Assembly: GCF_000152785.1 (NCBI RefSeq)
Contig: NZ_CH672414.1
Span: 2,731,350-2,795,349 of the forward strand
DNA from: Yoonia vestfoldensis SKA53
Lineage (GTDB): Bacteria; Pseudomonadota; Alphaproteobacteria; Rhodobacterales; Rhodobacteraceae
Direction of reading: 5' to 3'
DNA: 64,000 nt
Position numbers and translations under genes: made by a program. Position 1 is the stretch's first letter. Each line of letters starts with the position of its first letter. Below, piece after piece: positions 1 through 8,268 of this stretch. Under the pieces are notes generated by a model. It saw only the letters and a list, made by a program, of their open reading frames with translations, had not been told where the DNA came from and did not search any database.

Positions 1-575
1 CAAATGATCATCTGCTGGCGCATCAACCTATCGTGTCGAACGCATCCTGCACCACCAACGCGCTGGCGCCGCTGGTGCGGCTGATCGACGATCATTGGGG
101 GCTGAAAACCGGCTGGATGACGACGATCCACTGCTACACCGGCAGCCAGCCCACGATTGATGCGCCGCGCGGGGATTTCCTGCGCAGCCGTGCGGCTGGC
201 CTGTCGATGGTGCCGACAACGACATCTGCACAGCGTCTTTTGGGCGATGTCCTGCCGCAGATTGCGGGCCGGATCGAGGCGGCGGCGGTGCGTGTGCCTG
301 TCGCGTCCGTCTCTGCCATCGACCTTGCGGTCGTGGTGCGCGATACGCCCGACCGCGCTGGCTTGCACGATCTGTTGCGCGCCCAGACCGGCGTGATCGG
401 CCATACCGACAAGCTGCTGGTGTCATCGGATCTGCGCGCGCGGCCCGAAAGCCTGATCGTTTCCCTGCCGGAAACCCGCGTCACCCAAGGCGGGATGCTC
501 CGTGTTTTCGGTTGGTACGACAATGAATGGGGTTTTTCCTGCCGGATGCTGGATATGGCCGCGCGGATGGGGTGA
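1..575 (+). CDS. Glyceraldehyde-3-phosphate dehydrogenase family protein, 3' part only
   Basis: The reading frame is already open at base 3, so only the catalytic domain and C-terminus (about 190 residues) are present and the NAD-binding N-terminus lies left of the window. Visible motifs are SNASCTTN with the catalytic Cys (residue 16 of the fragment), TTIHCYTG with the His that activates it, VPTTT, and the C-terminal WYDNEWG hallmark. The enzyme would oxidise glyceraldehyde 3-phosphate to 1,3-bisphosphoglycerate, or a related aldehyde. The region between VSSD and WYDNEWG is divergent from ordinary glycolytic GAPDH, and the ending SCRMLDMA recalls erythrose-4-phosphate dehydrogenases, so the exact substrate is open. 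The family is certain and the subtype is not. Confidence 0.88.
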   Translation, partial: NDHLLAHQPIVSNASCTTNALAPLVRLIDDHWGLKTGWMTTIHCYTGSQPTIDAPRGDFLRSRAAGLSMVPTTTSAQRLLGDVLPQIAGRIEAAAVRVPVASVSAIDLAVVVRDTPDRAGLHDLLRAQTGVIGHTDKLLVSSDLRARPESLIVSLPETRVTQGGMLRVFGWYDNEWGFSCRMLDMAARMG

Positions 576-683
576 CTTTGTGCGATCCGGCCCAATGCTG
601 TCTCGGATCAGCGCACGGTACTGGGTCTTTTACTTCGGACTGTGCGGGTCTAGGTAGCCAGCAACCAACACAAAGGCTGTCCC

Positions 684-1607
684 ATGACCGCAATCGTTTC
701 CGTCAAGAACCTTCGCAAATCCTATGCTGGCGGGTTCGAGGCGTTAAAATCCGTCAATCTGGAGATCGCAGAAGGCGAGATCCTTGCCCTGCTTGGCCCC
801 AATGGCGCGGGCAAGACCACGCTGATTTCGACGATCTGCGGGATCACGTCGCCCACATCGGGGACTGTGACAGTGGGTGGCCATGACACCCAGAAAGATT
901 ACCGCGCCGCGCGTGCCATGATCGGGCTGGTGCCACAGGAAATCAGCCTTGAACCGTTCGAGACGGTCAGAGCCTCGGTCCAGTTTTCGCGCGGCTTGTT
1001 CGGCAAACCCCGCGATGATGGCAAGGTGGATGAAATCCTTGCCCAATTGTCGCTGGACGACAAGAAGGACAGAAAGATCATGACGCTGTCCGGCGGCATG
1101 AAACGCCGCGTGCTGATCGCCAAGGCGCTGGCGCATGAACCGCGCGTCTTGTTTCTGGACGAACCCAGCGCGGGCGTCGATGTCGAATTGCGCAAGGACA
1201 TGTGGGCAGTCGTCGCAGGGCTGAAAGCATCTGGCGTGACCATCATCCTGACCACGCATTATATCGAAGAGGCCGAAGCGATCGCCGACCGTGTCGGCAT
1301 CATCGCCAAAGGTGAAATCCTGCTGATTCAGGACAAGGCCGAATTGATGGCGCAGATGGGCAAGAAACAGCTGCGCATCGATCTGGCGGCACCCGCAGCC
1401 GAGATACCCGCCGCGCTGGCCAAATACGCCCTGCACCGCGCACCGGACGGGCAAAGCCTGACCTATACCTATGATACCAAGGGGCCGCGCACCGGCATCA
1501 CCACCTTGTTGAATGATCTGCAAAACGCCGGTTTGCAGATGAAAGATTTGCAGACGCAACAAAGCAGCCTCGAAGACATCTTTGTCGGTCTGGTAAAGGA
1601 AGAATGA
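684..1607 (+). CDS. ABC-2 type exporter ATP-binding protein (YadG-like)
   Basis: This 307-residue cytoplasmic ATPase shows Walker A GPNGAGKT (residues 38-45), a Q-loop in LVPQE, the signature LSGGM (135-139), Walker B VLFLDEP (155-161) and the switch His at 192. Length and motif layout match the E. coli YadG type, the ATPase half of a two-gene ABC-2 exporter. The start is preceded by AAAGG at a seven-base spacing. The next gene overlaps it by an ATGA junction and encodes the matching permease, so the two probably form one exporter. The substrate cannot be deduced; ABC-2 exporters move polysaccharides, lipids or drugs outward. Confidence 0.93.
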   Translation: MTAIVSVKNLRKSYAGGFEALKSVNLEIAEGEILALLGPNGAGKTTLISTICGITSPTSGTVTVGGHDTQKDYRAARAMIGLVPQEISLEPFETVRASVQFSRGLFGKPRDDGKVDEILAQLSLDDKKDRKIMTLSGGMKRRVLIAKALAHEPRVLFLDEPSAGVDVELRKDMWAVVAGLKASGVTIILTTHYIEEAEAIADRVGIIAKGEILLIQDKAELMAQMGKKQLRIDLAAPAAEIPAALAKYALHRAPDGQSLTYTYDTKGPRTGITTLLNDLQNAGLQMKDLQTQQSSLEDIFVGLVKEE

Positions 1608-2368
1608 TGAACCTCAACGCAGTCAAGACGATCTATGTGCATGAAATGCGCCGGTTCCAGCGCACGATCATGCAGTCGCTGGTGTCGCCGGTGCTGTCCA
1701 CCTCGCTGTATTTCGTGGTCTTTGGTGCCGCCATCGGCAGCCGGATCGATCAGGTCGAAGGTGTCAGCTATGGCGCCTTTATCGTGCCGGGGCTGATCAT
1801 GCTGTCGGTGATGACACAGGCCACATCCAACGCCAGTTTCGGCATCTACTTTCCCAAATTCACCGGCACGATCTATGAATTGCTGTCAGCCCCCGTCAGT
1901 TTTCTGGAAATCGTGGCAGGCTATGTGGGGGCGGCGGCAACCAAGGCGCTCTTCATCGGGATCATCATTCTGGTGACGGCGTTTTTCTTTATCGACATCC
2001 AGATCGCGCATCCGTTTGCGATGCTGGCGCTGCTGGTGCTGACCTGTATCAGCTTTTCTTTGCTGGGCTTTATCATCGGCATCTGGGCGGGCAACTTTGA
2101 ACAATTGCAGCTGATCCCGTTGTTGGTGATCACGCCTTTGGTATTTCTGGGTGGATCGTTTTATTCGATCACCATGCTGCCGCCGGTCTGGCAGGCGATC
2201 ACCCTGTTCAATCCGGTGGTGTACCTGATCAGCGGGTTTCGGTGGTCGTTCTTTGGCGTGGCGGATGTCAGCATCGGCATGTCTATGCTGGCGATCACCG
2301 TGTTCACCACGGGCTGTCTTGCCTTCATCTGGTGGATTTTCCGCACCGGTTGGCGCATTCGGCAGTGA
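1604..2368 (+). CDS. ABC-2 type transporter permease (YadH-like)
   Basis: This is an inner-membrane protein of 254 residues with about six hydrophobic segments and the ABC-2 layout: a cytoplasmic N-terminal stretch containing [11 protein letters not shown], then membrane helices, with a [10 protein letters not shown] motif near residue 180 that is typical of the family. Its ATG sits inside the stop of the ATPase gene (ATGA), which implies translational coupling and an obligate partnership. Its size equals that of E. coli YadH. Six bases separate its stop from the earliest possible start of the S49 peptidase gene, so the three genes may be cotranscribed. Substrate unknown. Confidence 0.92.
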   Translation: MMNLNAVKTIYVHEMRRFQRTIMQSLVSPVLSTSLYFVVFGAAIGSRIDQVEGVSYGAFIVPGLIMLSVMTQATSNASFGIYFPKFTGTIYELLSAPVSFLEIVAGYVGAAATKALFIGIIILVTAFFFIDIQIAHPFAMLALLVLTCISFSLLGFIIGIWAGNFEQLQLIPLLVITPLVFLGGSFYSITMLPPVWQAITLFNPVVYLISGFRWSFFGVADVSIGMSMLAITVFTTGCLAFIWWIFRTGWRIRQ

Positions 2369-2410
2369 CCATCTGTGGACCTTGCGGGGGGCGGGGATCG
2401 GTTTAAGTAT

Positions 2411-3208
2411 ATGGGCATGAAATATATCCCCTTTACCAAGTCCGCCCCGTTCGTCGCCGTGATCCGCCTGCAAGGCGCGATCAGCAATTCCGGCCGTGGG
2501 CTGGATGACCCCGGCCTTGCGCCGGTAATCGAAAAAGCATTCAGCAAGGGCAAGCCTGCCGCTGTCGCGCTGGAAATCAACTGTCCAGGCGGGTCGCCCG
2601 TGCAATCATCCTTGATTGCATCGCGCATCCGGCGGCTGGCGGATGAAAAGAAAATCCCCGTTTTTGCCTTTGTCGAGGACGTGGCAGCCTCTGGCGGGTA
2701 TTGGCTGGCCTGCGCTGCGGACGAGATTTTCATCGACGCATGTTCGATCACCGGGTCCATCGGCGTCATCAGCGCGGGTTTCGGCGCGCATGAGGCGATT
2801 GACCGCTATGGGATCGAACGGCGGGTGCATACCGCGGGCAAATCCAAAAGCCTGCTGGACCCGTTCAAGCCGCAGAACCCCGCCGATGTCAAAAAGCTCA
2901 AAGGCTGGTTGGACGATCTGCACGCCACCTTCATCGCCTATGTGAAATCACGGCGCGGTCTGAAACTGTCCGACGATCCCGACCTGTTCACCGGCGAGGT
3001 GTATATCGGCCAGAAAGGTATCGACGCGGGGCTGGTGGATGGTATCGGCCATCTGGCCCCCGTTATGAAAGCGCGCTTTGGCGATAAGGTAAAGTTCCGC
3101 CGCTATGGCCAGCGCAAACCGCTGCTCGCGCGGTTTGGGGCGCAGATCGTCGATGATTCCATCGCGGTGATCGAGGAACGTGCGGCCTATGCGCGGTTCG
3201 GCCTATGA
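2411..3208 (+). CDS. S49 family serine peptidase (SppA-like, short form)
   Basis: This is a 265-residue peptidase of the signal-peptide-peptidase/protease IV clan. The catalytic Ser94 lies in VAASGGYW and the general-base Lys lies in AGKSKS (Lys144 or Lys146), the Ser-Lys dyad of short SppA enzymes; GSIGVISAGFG follows as expected. No signal peptide or membrane anchor is visible at the N-terminus (MGMKYIPFTK), so it is probably cytoplasmic or peripherally bound. An in-frame GTG at 2375 would add 12 residues of unconvincing sequence, so ATG 2411 (or ATG 2417) is preferred. Its stop overlaps the start of the next small gene (ATGA). Family call is firm; physiological substrate unknown. Confidence 0.88.
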   Translation: MGMKYIPFTKSAPFVAVIRLQGAISNSGRGLDDPGLAPVIEKAFSKGKPAAVALEINCPGGSPVQSSLIASRIRRLADEKKIPVFAFVEDVAASGGYWLACAADEIFIDACSITGSIGVISAGFGAHEAIDRYGIERRVHTAGKSKSLLDPFKPQNPADVKKLKGWLDDLHATFIAYVKSRRGLKLSDDPDLFTGEVYIGQKGIDAGLVDGIGHLAPVMKARFGDKVKFRRYGQRKPLLARFGAQIVDDSIAVIEERAAYARFGL

Positions 3209-3372
3209 TCGTCAAATCGGTTTTCCTGTTTCTGGCCTTCATGGTTGTGCTGGGCATTTTCGGCAAATGGCGGTTTCCCGGGCAAAAGACGCTTGCGGCG
3301 GCGAAATGCCCTAAATGCCGGCGGTTCCGTATCGGCAAGGGACCATGCGTATGTGAAAAGGGCAGGCCGTGA
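3205..3372 (+). CDS. Small membrane-anchored protein with a CxxC...CxC zinc-ribbon-like tail
   Basis: This ORF encodes 55 residues: an N-terminal hydrophobic helix (about residues 3-20, MIVKSVFLFLAFMVVLG...) followed by a basic tail with two cysteine pairs, CPKC (35-38) and CVC (48-50), in a KCPKCRRFRIGKGPCVC context. Four cysteines spaced this way suggest a metal-binding ribbon held at the membrane face. It is joined on both sides by overlaps: its ATG is in the stop of the S49 peptidase (ATGA) and its stop overlaps the GTG of the SDR gene. Such tight coupling, and my recollection of similar short proteins in other Rhodobacterales, argue that it is real. No function can be assigned. Confidence 0.8.
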   Translation: MIVKSVFLFLAFMVVLGIFGKWRFPGQKTLAAAKCPKCRRFRIGKGPCVCEKGRP

Positions 3373-4145
3373 AAGCATTGGTAACAGGCGCAGGCGCGCG
3401 GCTCGGGCAGGCGATGGCGATCTATCTGGGGCAGCGCGGCTATGACGTGGCGGTGCATTATGCGGGGTCGCAGGCGGGCGCGCAGGATACTGTCGCGCAA
3501 TTGCACGCGCTGGGGCGGCAGGCCGTGGCGCTGCAGGCCGATCTGCTGGATGAAGATGCGACCGCCGCATTGGTGGGCCGCGCGCGTGATGCGCTGGGCG
3601 GGCCTTTGACCTGTCTGGTCAACAATGCATCAATCTTTGAGCATGACACGATCCATTCCGCCACCAAGACCAGCTGGGACCGGCACATCGGGTCGAATCT
3701 GCGCGCACCTTTCGTGCTGACCCAATGCTTTGCGGCCCAGGCGCCCAAGGCGCAGACCGATGCCATAGGCGAACCTTTGGCGCAGGCTTTGGTCGTCAAC
3801 ATGATCGACCAGCGCGTGCAGAAACTGACCCCTGAATTCATGACCTATACCATCGCCAAGATGGGTCTGTGGGCGATGACGCGGACCACGGCGCAGGCGC
3901 TGGCCCCTGATGTACGGGTCAATGCCATCGGTCCGGGGCCGACCTTGCAAGGCGCGCGGCAATCGGCAGAGCATTTCACGCGCCAGCGTGCGGCGACAGT
4001 TTTGCAACGTGGCGCCAGCCCTGCAGAGATTTGCGCAGCCTTGGGATATTTCCTTGATGCGCCGGACGTGACAGGGCAAATGCTGGCCGTTGATGGGGGC
4101 CAGCATCTGGCCTGGCAGACCCCTGATGTGCTGGGCGTCGAGTAG
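3369..4145 (+). CDS. SDR family oxidoreductase, pteridine-reductase-like
   Basis: This 258-residue Rossmann-fold reductase has an N-terminal NADP-binding TGAGARLG (residues 6-13), NNAS at 85-88 and the catalytic pair Tyr160/Lys164 (YTIAK). Thirteen residues before Tyr160, where most SDRs have Ser, there is Asp147 (NMIDQRV). An Asp-Tyr-Lys arrangement is typical of pteridine reductases such as PTR1 and FolM, so dihydrofolate or dihydropterin reduction is the best guess. The start is GTG, overlapping the stop of the 55-residue protein. A GTG start and chain overlaps place it at the end of a plus-strand operon. Family certain, pterin specificity inferred. Confidence 0.85.
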   Translation: MKALVTGAGARLGQAMAIYLGQRGYDVAVHYAGSQAGAQDTVAQLHALGRQAVALQADLLDEDATAALVGRARDALGGPLTCLVNNASIFEHDTIHSATKTSWDRHIGSNLRAPFVLTQCFAAQAPKAQTDAIGEPLAQALVVNMIDQRVQKLTPEFMTYTIAKMGLWAMTRTTAQALAPDVRVNAIGPGPTLQGARQSAEHFTRQRAATVLQRGASPAEICAALGYFLDAPDVTGQMLAVDGGQHLAWQTPDVLGVE

Positions 4146-4430
4146 GGCGCGCCAAAAGTTACACACCGGTATTGTCTGCGTTCACGAAAAAGTCACAATT
4201 TGCCATTTTTTCAATACGTTAAGGGATGGTTCATAAAAATTTCCAATAAAAACAAAGCCTTGAAAAATTGCCTAATTTTTAAGCAAAGCGACGAAGTGGG
4301 CTGGAAACAAGGATAATTTCCGTAAACCAGCAGTTCGTCCACCGACTTATCCACAGAAACGGTGGATGTCTTTTCTCTTGTCCCTGCCGCGTTACCATTG
4401 CAGCGCCGCTAGAATCAAAGAAGCCCGCGT
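4146..4430. promoter_or_regulatory. AT-rich intergenic region upstream of uvrC with a perfect DnaA-box sequence
   Basis: This 285-base gap is visibly AT-richer than its surroundings. It contains a small hairpin (AAAAATT at 4263-4269 with AATTTTT at 4274-4280), a CtrA-like half-site pair (TTAA, seven bases, TTCA at 4219-4233) and one exact TTATCCACA at 4347-4355. The DnaA-box-like sequence sits in the loop of an inverted repeat CCACCG (4339-4344) / CGGTGG (4360-4365). It presumably holds the uvrC promoter. I saw no further DnaA-box matches in the gap, so it does not look like a replication origin. No coding sequence was found in it. Confidence 0.45.
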
Positions 4431-6299
4431 ATGACCGATAACGGACCCCCAACTGCGCGCACCGGATATGACGTGATCCACGGCTATCTGCGCAGCCTTG
4501 ATTCCTCGCCGGGGGTGTACCGGATGCTGGATGCGGATAGCCGTGTTCTGTATGTGGGCAAGGCCCGCAACCTGCGCGCACGGGTCAGTAATTATGCGCG
4601 CCCCGGCCCGCATTCGCCGCGCATCGCGCGGATGATTTCGGAAACCGCGTCGATGATGTTTCTGACGACGCGGACGGAAACCGAAGCCCTGTTGCTCGAA
4701 CAAAACCTGATCAAGCAGCTGAAGCCGCGTTACAACGTGCTTTTGCGCGACGACAAAAGCTTTCCCAATATCCTTGTGACCAAGGATCATGATTTCCCGA
4801 TGATCCGCAAACACCGCGGCGCGAAAAGCCAGAAAGGGGATTATTACGGCCCCTTCGCCGGTGCCGGTGCGGTCAATCGCACGCTGTCGCAGTTGCAGCG
4901 TGTGTTTTTGCTGCGCAATTGTTCGGACAGCGATTTTGAAACCCGCACGCGCCCCTGCCTGCAATACCAGATCAAGCGGTGTTCCGGCCCCTGCTGCGGG
5001 ATGATCAGCAAGCCGGATTATGCCTTGTCCGTGAAAGAGGCCGAGAATTTTCTGCAAGGCCGCACCAAGGGTATTCAAGAAGCCTTGGCCACCCAGATGC
5101 AGGCCGCCAGCGAAGAGATGCTGTTCGAACGCGCCGCGGCGCTCCGCGACCGGATCAAGGCGCTGACGCAGGTGCAATCGGCGCAGGGCATCAATCCGCA
5201 GAATACGGCAGAGGCTGATGTCATTGCGCTGCACACCGATGGCGGGCAGGCCTGTGTGCAGGTGTTCTTCATCCGCGCCAACCAGAACTGGGGCAATCAC
5301 GATTATTACCCCCGCATCAGTGGCGAAGAGGATATGGCCGAAGTGATGGAGGCTTTCGTCGGCCAGTTTTACGCAGGCCGCGAACCGCCGCGCATGTTGA
5401 TCCTGTCGCATGGTTTGGACAATGACGATCTGATGGCCGCCGCCTTGGCCGAAAAGGCGGGTCGCAAGATCGAGATCGTGGTCCCCCAGCGCGGCGAAAA
5501 GGCCGAATTGGTGCAGAACGCCCTGCGCAATGCCCGCGAAAGCCTGGCGCGCAAGATGTCGGAAACCGCGACGCAATCGCGCCTGTTGAAAGGGCTGGCA
5601 GAGGCGTTTGATCTGCCCAAGGTGCCGCAGCGCATCGAGGTGTACGACAACAGCCATATTCAAGGCGCGCATGCTGTCGGCGCGATGGTCGTGGCGGGGC
5701 CTGACGGGTTCGACAAGAACCAGTATCGCAAGTTCAACATCCGCGGCGAAGACCTGACCCCCGGCGATGATTTCGGAATGATGAAAGAGGTGCTGACCCG
5801 TCGTTTCCAACGCCTGATCAAGGAAGACCCTGACCGCAGCACTGGCACATGGCCTGACCTGTTGCTGATCGACGGCGGCCAAGGGCAGGTATCCGCCGTG
5901 CGCCAGATCATGGATGACATGGGCGTCAGCGACATCCCGATGGTCGGCGTGGCCAAGGGGCTGGACCGCGATGCAGGCAAAGAGGAATTCCACCGCACTG
6001 GCAAACCGGTCATGGCGCTGCGCCATAATGATCCGGTGCTGTATTTCATCCAGCGCATGCGCGACGAGGTTCACCGTTTCGCCATCGGCACCCACCGTGC
6101 GAAACGGTCCAAGGCGATCGGGGCCACACCGCTGGATGATGTACCGGGTGTCGGGGCGACACGCAAACGTGCGCTTTTGGCGCATTTCGGATCGGCCAAG
6201 GCGGTTGCCCGCGCCAATCTGGCGGATCTCAAGGCCGTGGATGGTGTGTCGGCGAATATGGCGCAGGTGATCTACGATTATTTCCACGAGCAGGGATAA
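4431..6299 (+). CDS. uvrC: UvrABC excinuclease subunit C
   Basis: This 622-residue nuclease makes the two incisions flanking DNA lesions during nucleotide excision repair. Domains in order: GIY-YIG 3'-incision nuclease (about 25-110, with GVYRML and [10 protein letters not shown]), Cys cluster (CSGPCCG near 185), UVR helix for UvrB contact (about 215-250, [11 protein letters not shown]), RNase-H-like 5'-incision domain ([10 protein letters not shown] near 405, [11 protein letters not shown] near 480), and tandem helix-hairpin-helix at the C-terminus ([14 protein letters not shown]). Length is normal. It follows an AT-rich promoter-like gap and is followed by a dispersed repeat and pgsA, an order often seen in Rhodobacterales. 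Confidence 0.98.
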   Translation: MTDNGPPTARTGYDVIHGYLRSLDSSPGVYRMLDADSRVLYVGKARNLRARVSNYARPGPHSPRIARMISETASMMFLTTRTETEALLLEQNLIKQLKPRYNVLLRDDKSFPNILVTKDHDFPMIRKHRGAKSQKGDYYGPFAGAGAVNRTLSQLQRVFLLRNCSDSDFETRTRPCLQYQIKRCSGPCCGMISKPDYALSVKEAENFLQGRTKGIQEALATQMQAASEEMLFERAAALRDRIKALTQVQSAQGINPQNTAEADVIALHTDGGQACVQVFFIRANQNWGNHDYYPRISGEEDMAEVMEAFVGQFYAGREPPRMLILSHGLDNDDLMAAALAEKAGRKIEIVVPQRGEKAELVQNALRNARESLARKMSETATQSRLLKGLAEAFDLPKVPQRIEVYDNSHIQGAHAVGAMVVAGPDGFDKNQYRKFNIRGEDLTPGDDFGMMKEVLTRRFQRLIKEDPDRSTGTWPDLLLIDGGQGQVSAVRQIMDDMGVSDIPMVGVAKGLDRDAGKEEFHRTGKPVMALRHNDPVLYFIQRMRDEVHRFAIGTHRAKRSKAIGATPLDDVPGVGATRKRALLAHFGSAKAVARANLADLKAVDGVSANMAQVIYDYFHEQG

Positions 6300-6346
6300 A
6301 AACTTTTCTGCCTCCGGCGGGGATATTTTGGCTCGGAAGATGGGGG
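6300..6346 (+). repeat. Dispersed intergenic repeat, copy A
   Basis: The core CCTCCGGCGGGGATATTT (6311-6328) followed by CTCGGAAGATG (6332-6342) occurs again at 49235-49266 on the same strand and, inverted, at 55504-55535. Copy A also shares flanking bases with the inverted copy (AACTT.TCTG before the core and GGGGG after it). It lies directly after the uvrC stop codon and before pgsA. It has no long inverted repeat or T-run, so it is not an obvious terminator. Similar short elements are common between genes in Rhodobacterales genomes as I recall. Confidence 0.75.
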
Positions 6347-6387
6347 TGCTGGTGTCTTGTGCAAAGCCGGTTTAATGTGACGCCATC

Positions 6388-6978
6388 ATGCTGTCTGTAC
6401 CCAATATATTGACGATCCTGCGACTGGCCGCGGCACCCGGTGTTGTGATCATGTTTCTTTATTTTCATCGTCCTGCCGCCGATTGGTTCGCGCTGATCCT
6501 GTTCGTGACTGCGGCGCTGACCGATTTTCTGGACGGTTATCTGGCCCGCCGCTGGAAACAGGAAAGCAAGCTGGGTGCGATGCTGGACCCGATCGCCGAC
6601 AAGGCGATGGTTGTGATCGCGCTTTTGGTCATCACCGGGTTTTCCGGCATGGACCCGTGGATCCTGTTGCCCGCCACCGTGATCATGTTCCGCGAGGTTT
6701 TCGTGTCGGGCCTGCGCGAATTTCTGGGTGATACCGCGGGCCTGCTGAAGGTCACGCAACTGGCCAAGTGGAAAACCACCGCGCAGATGGTCGCCATCGC
6801 GATCCTGTTCGCCAAGGGTGCTTTTGAGCATTATCACGGGGTCCAGGCGCTATCGACATTTGTAACCTGGTGGGTCGGGATCATCGCGCTTTGGATTGCG
6901 GCCATTCTGACCTTGCTGACGGGGTGGGATTATTTCCGCAAGGCGCAACCATATCTGGTGGGGGGACCGGTACAATGA
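6388..6978 (+). CDS. pgsA: CDP-diacylglycerol--glycerol-3-phosphate 3-phosphatidyltransferase
   Basis: This integral-membrane enzyme (196 residues) makes phosphatidylglycerophosphate, the committed precursor of phosphatidylglycerol and cardiolipin. The CDP-alcohol phosphotransferase signature D-x2-D-G-x2-A-R-x8-G-x3-D-x3-D is complete at about residues 50-76 (DFLDGYLARRW ... GAMLDPIADK). About five hydrophobic segments surround it. The first residues MLSVPNILTILRL are typical of PgsA, supporting the ATG at 6388 although the ribosome-binding site is weak. The stop overlaps the moaD start (ATGA). Confidence 0.96.
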   Translation: MLSVPNILTILRLAAAPGVVIMFLYFHRPAADWFALILFVTAALTDFLDGYLARRWKQESKLGAMLDPIADKAMVVIALLVITGFSGMDPWILLPATVIMFREVFVSGLREFLGDTAGLLKVTQLAKWKTTAQMVAIAILFAKGAFEHYHGVQALSTFVTWWVGIIALWIAAILTLLTGWDYFRKAQPYLVGGPVQ

Positions 6979-7220
6979 ACGTGATGTATTTCGCCTGGGT
7001 CCGCGAACGGATCGGCGTGCCGCAAGAAAACGTGCAGACCAAGGCCGCGACGGTTGCTGATCTTGTTGCCGAACTTGTCGCGCGCGAGGATCGTTATGCC
7101 GCTGCTTTTGCCGATATCAGCGCGCTGCGCGTTGCGGTGGATCAGGAACTGGCGGATTTCGATGCCCCGCTTGCCGGTGTGCGCGAGGTTGCGTTTTTTC
7201 CGCCGATGACGGGCGGCTGA
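6975..7220 (+). CDS. moaD: Molybdopterin synthase small subunit (sulfur carrier)
   Basis: An 81-residue ubiquitin-fold protein ending in the Gly-Gly tail (PPMTGG) that is adenylated and thiocarboxylated, then donates sulfur for the dithiolene of molybdopterin. The start MNVMYFAWVRERIG matches the family, and the ATG at 6975 overlaps the pgsA stop with a GGGGGG run just upstream. The larger subunit MoaE follows immediately with a TGATG junction, so the two halves of molybdopterin synthase are translated together. A longer in-frame reading from 6870 exists only because pgsA is open in another frame. Confidence 0.95.
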   Translation: MNVMYFAWVRERIGVPQENVQTKAATVADLVAELVAREDRYAAAFADISALRVAVDQELADFDAPLAGVREVAFFPPMTGG

Positions 7221-7660
7221 TGCAGGTCCGCGTGCAACAGGCCGCCTTTGACCCCGGGGCGGAATTGGCCGGTTTCGCCGTGGGGCGTCGTGATATCGGC
7301 GCAATCGTGAGTTTCACCGGCGTCGTGCGCGATACATCGGGCGATTTGCGCCATATGATGATCGAACATTACCCCGGCATGACCGAGCGCGCGATCACCG
7401 GCATTCTGGATCAGGCCGTGGCGCGTTGGTCGCTTGCCGATGCGCTGGTGATCCACCGCTTTGGCGCCTTGGAACCGGCAGCACCGATCATGATGGTGGC
7501 CACCGCCGCCGCCCACCGGGCCGAGGCCTTTGCCGCCGCTGATTTCCTGATGGATTATCTCAAATCCCGTGCGCCGTTCTGGAAAAAGGAAGTTACTTTG
7601 TCAGGTGCCGCATGGGTTGCGGCGAAAGATGCTGACGAGGCCGCGCTAAACCGCTGGTGA
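7220..7660 (+). CDS. moaE: Molybdopterin synthase catalytic subunit
   Basis: This 146-residue subunit converts cyclic pyranopterin monophosphate to molybdopterin using MoaD thiocarboxylate. Recognisable segments are VSFTGVVRD (near 29-37), the IHRFGALE active-site region, and the conserved lysines in PFWKKE near the C-terminus. Length is typical. Start and moaD stop share one base (TGATG). Its last 15 bases overlap the convergent tag gene. No other molybdenum cofactor genes are nearby except the MoaB/MogA-fold cinA-like gene at 17.2 kb. Confidence 0.96.
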   Translation: MQVRVQQAAFDPGAELAGFAVGRRDIGAIVSFTGVVRDTSGDLRHMMIEHYPGMTERAITGILDQAVARWSLADALVIHRFGALEPAAPIMMVATAAAHRAEAFAAADFLMDYLKSRAPFWKKEVTLSGAAWVAAKDADEAALNRW

Positions 7661-8227
7661 ACGTGCAAGTGCTGCGCAGGCGGCGTGGCGTGGGCAGGGT
7701 GTGACATGGTTGTTGATCAGCCCCGTTGCTTCGAGGAAGGCATAGACGATTGTTGGCCCGCAGAATTTGAACCCTGCTTTTTTCAGGTCTTTGGACATCT
7801 GCATCGACAGGGCGGATTGCGTCGGCATTGCGCTGCGGTCGGCCAGGGTTGTCTGTAAGGGCGCGCCATCCACATAGGCCCACAGGAAGCTGGCAAAGCC
7901 TTGCGCGGCTTCGATCCGTTGCCAGGCGCGGGCATTGGTGATCGTGGCCTCGATCTTGCCGCGGTGGCGGATGATGCCGGGATCGGCCAGCAGACGGCGC
8001 ACGTCATCCTCGCCCCAACCCGCGATGATGTCAGGGTCGAATCCTGCAAAGGCCGCGCGGAAATTATCGCGCTTTTTCAGGATCGTGATCCAGGACAGCC
8101 CCGCCTGAAACCCGTCCAGCACCAGTTTTTCCCACAAGGCACGGCTGTCATATTCGGGCACGCCCCATTCGGTGTCGTGATAGTCGATATAAATCGGGTC
8201 GGGTCCGGCCCAGTCGCAGCGTGCCAT
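7646..8227 (-). CDS. tag: DNA-3-methyladenine glycosylase I
   Basis: A 193-residue base-excision repair enzyme that removes 3-methyladenine from DNA. The zinc site expected for TAG is present: Cys4 (MARCDW), His17 (YHDTEWG) and a C-terminal NHVTPCPRHAAC segment supplying His and Cys. GFQAGLSW and FKFCGPTIVYAF are further family landmarks. The ATG at 8227 was chosen over an in-frame start at 8281 because MARCDW is the family N-terminus and AGGGAG lies just upstream. It converges on moaE with a 15-base overlap and diverges from the EAL gene. Confidence 0.96.
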   Translation of the reverse strand: MARCDWAGPDPIYIDYHDTEWGVPEYDSRALWEKLVLDGFQAGLSWITILKKRDNFRAAFAGFDPDIIAGWGEDDVRRLLADPGIIRHRGKIEATITNARAWQRIEAAQGFASFLWAYVDGAPLQTTLADRSAMPTQSALSMQMSKDLKKAGFKFCGPTIVYAFLEATGLINNHVTPCPRHAACAALARSPAV

Positions 8228-8268
8228 GATCGGCTCCCTTAAGGCTTTTTTAGCAGCATTGGTCCAAG

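Noticed and set aside
4146-4430. Possible replication origin because of AT-richness and a DnaA box
   Set aside because: Only one full box is present, no box cluster or partition genes occur nearby, and a single 9-mer match is expected by chance.
4392-6287. Very long antisense open frame (631 codons) opposite uvrC
   Set aside because: It is an antisense shadow caused by GC-rich codon bias; its translation has no recognisable motif and uvrC on the plus strand is complete with all domains.
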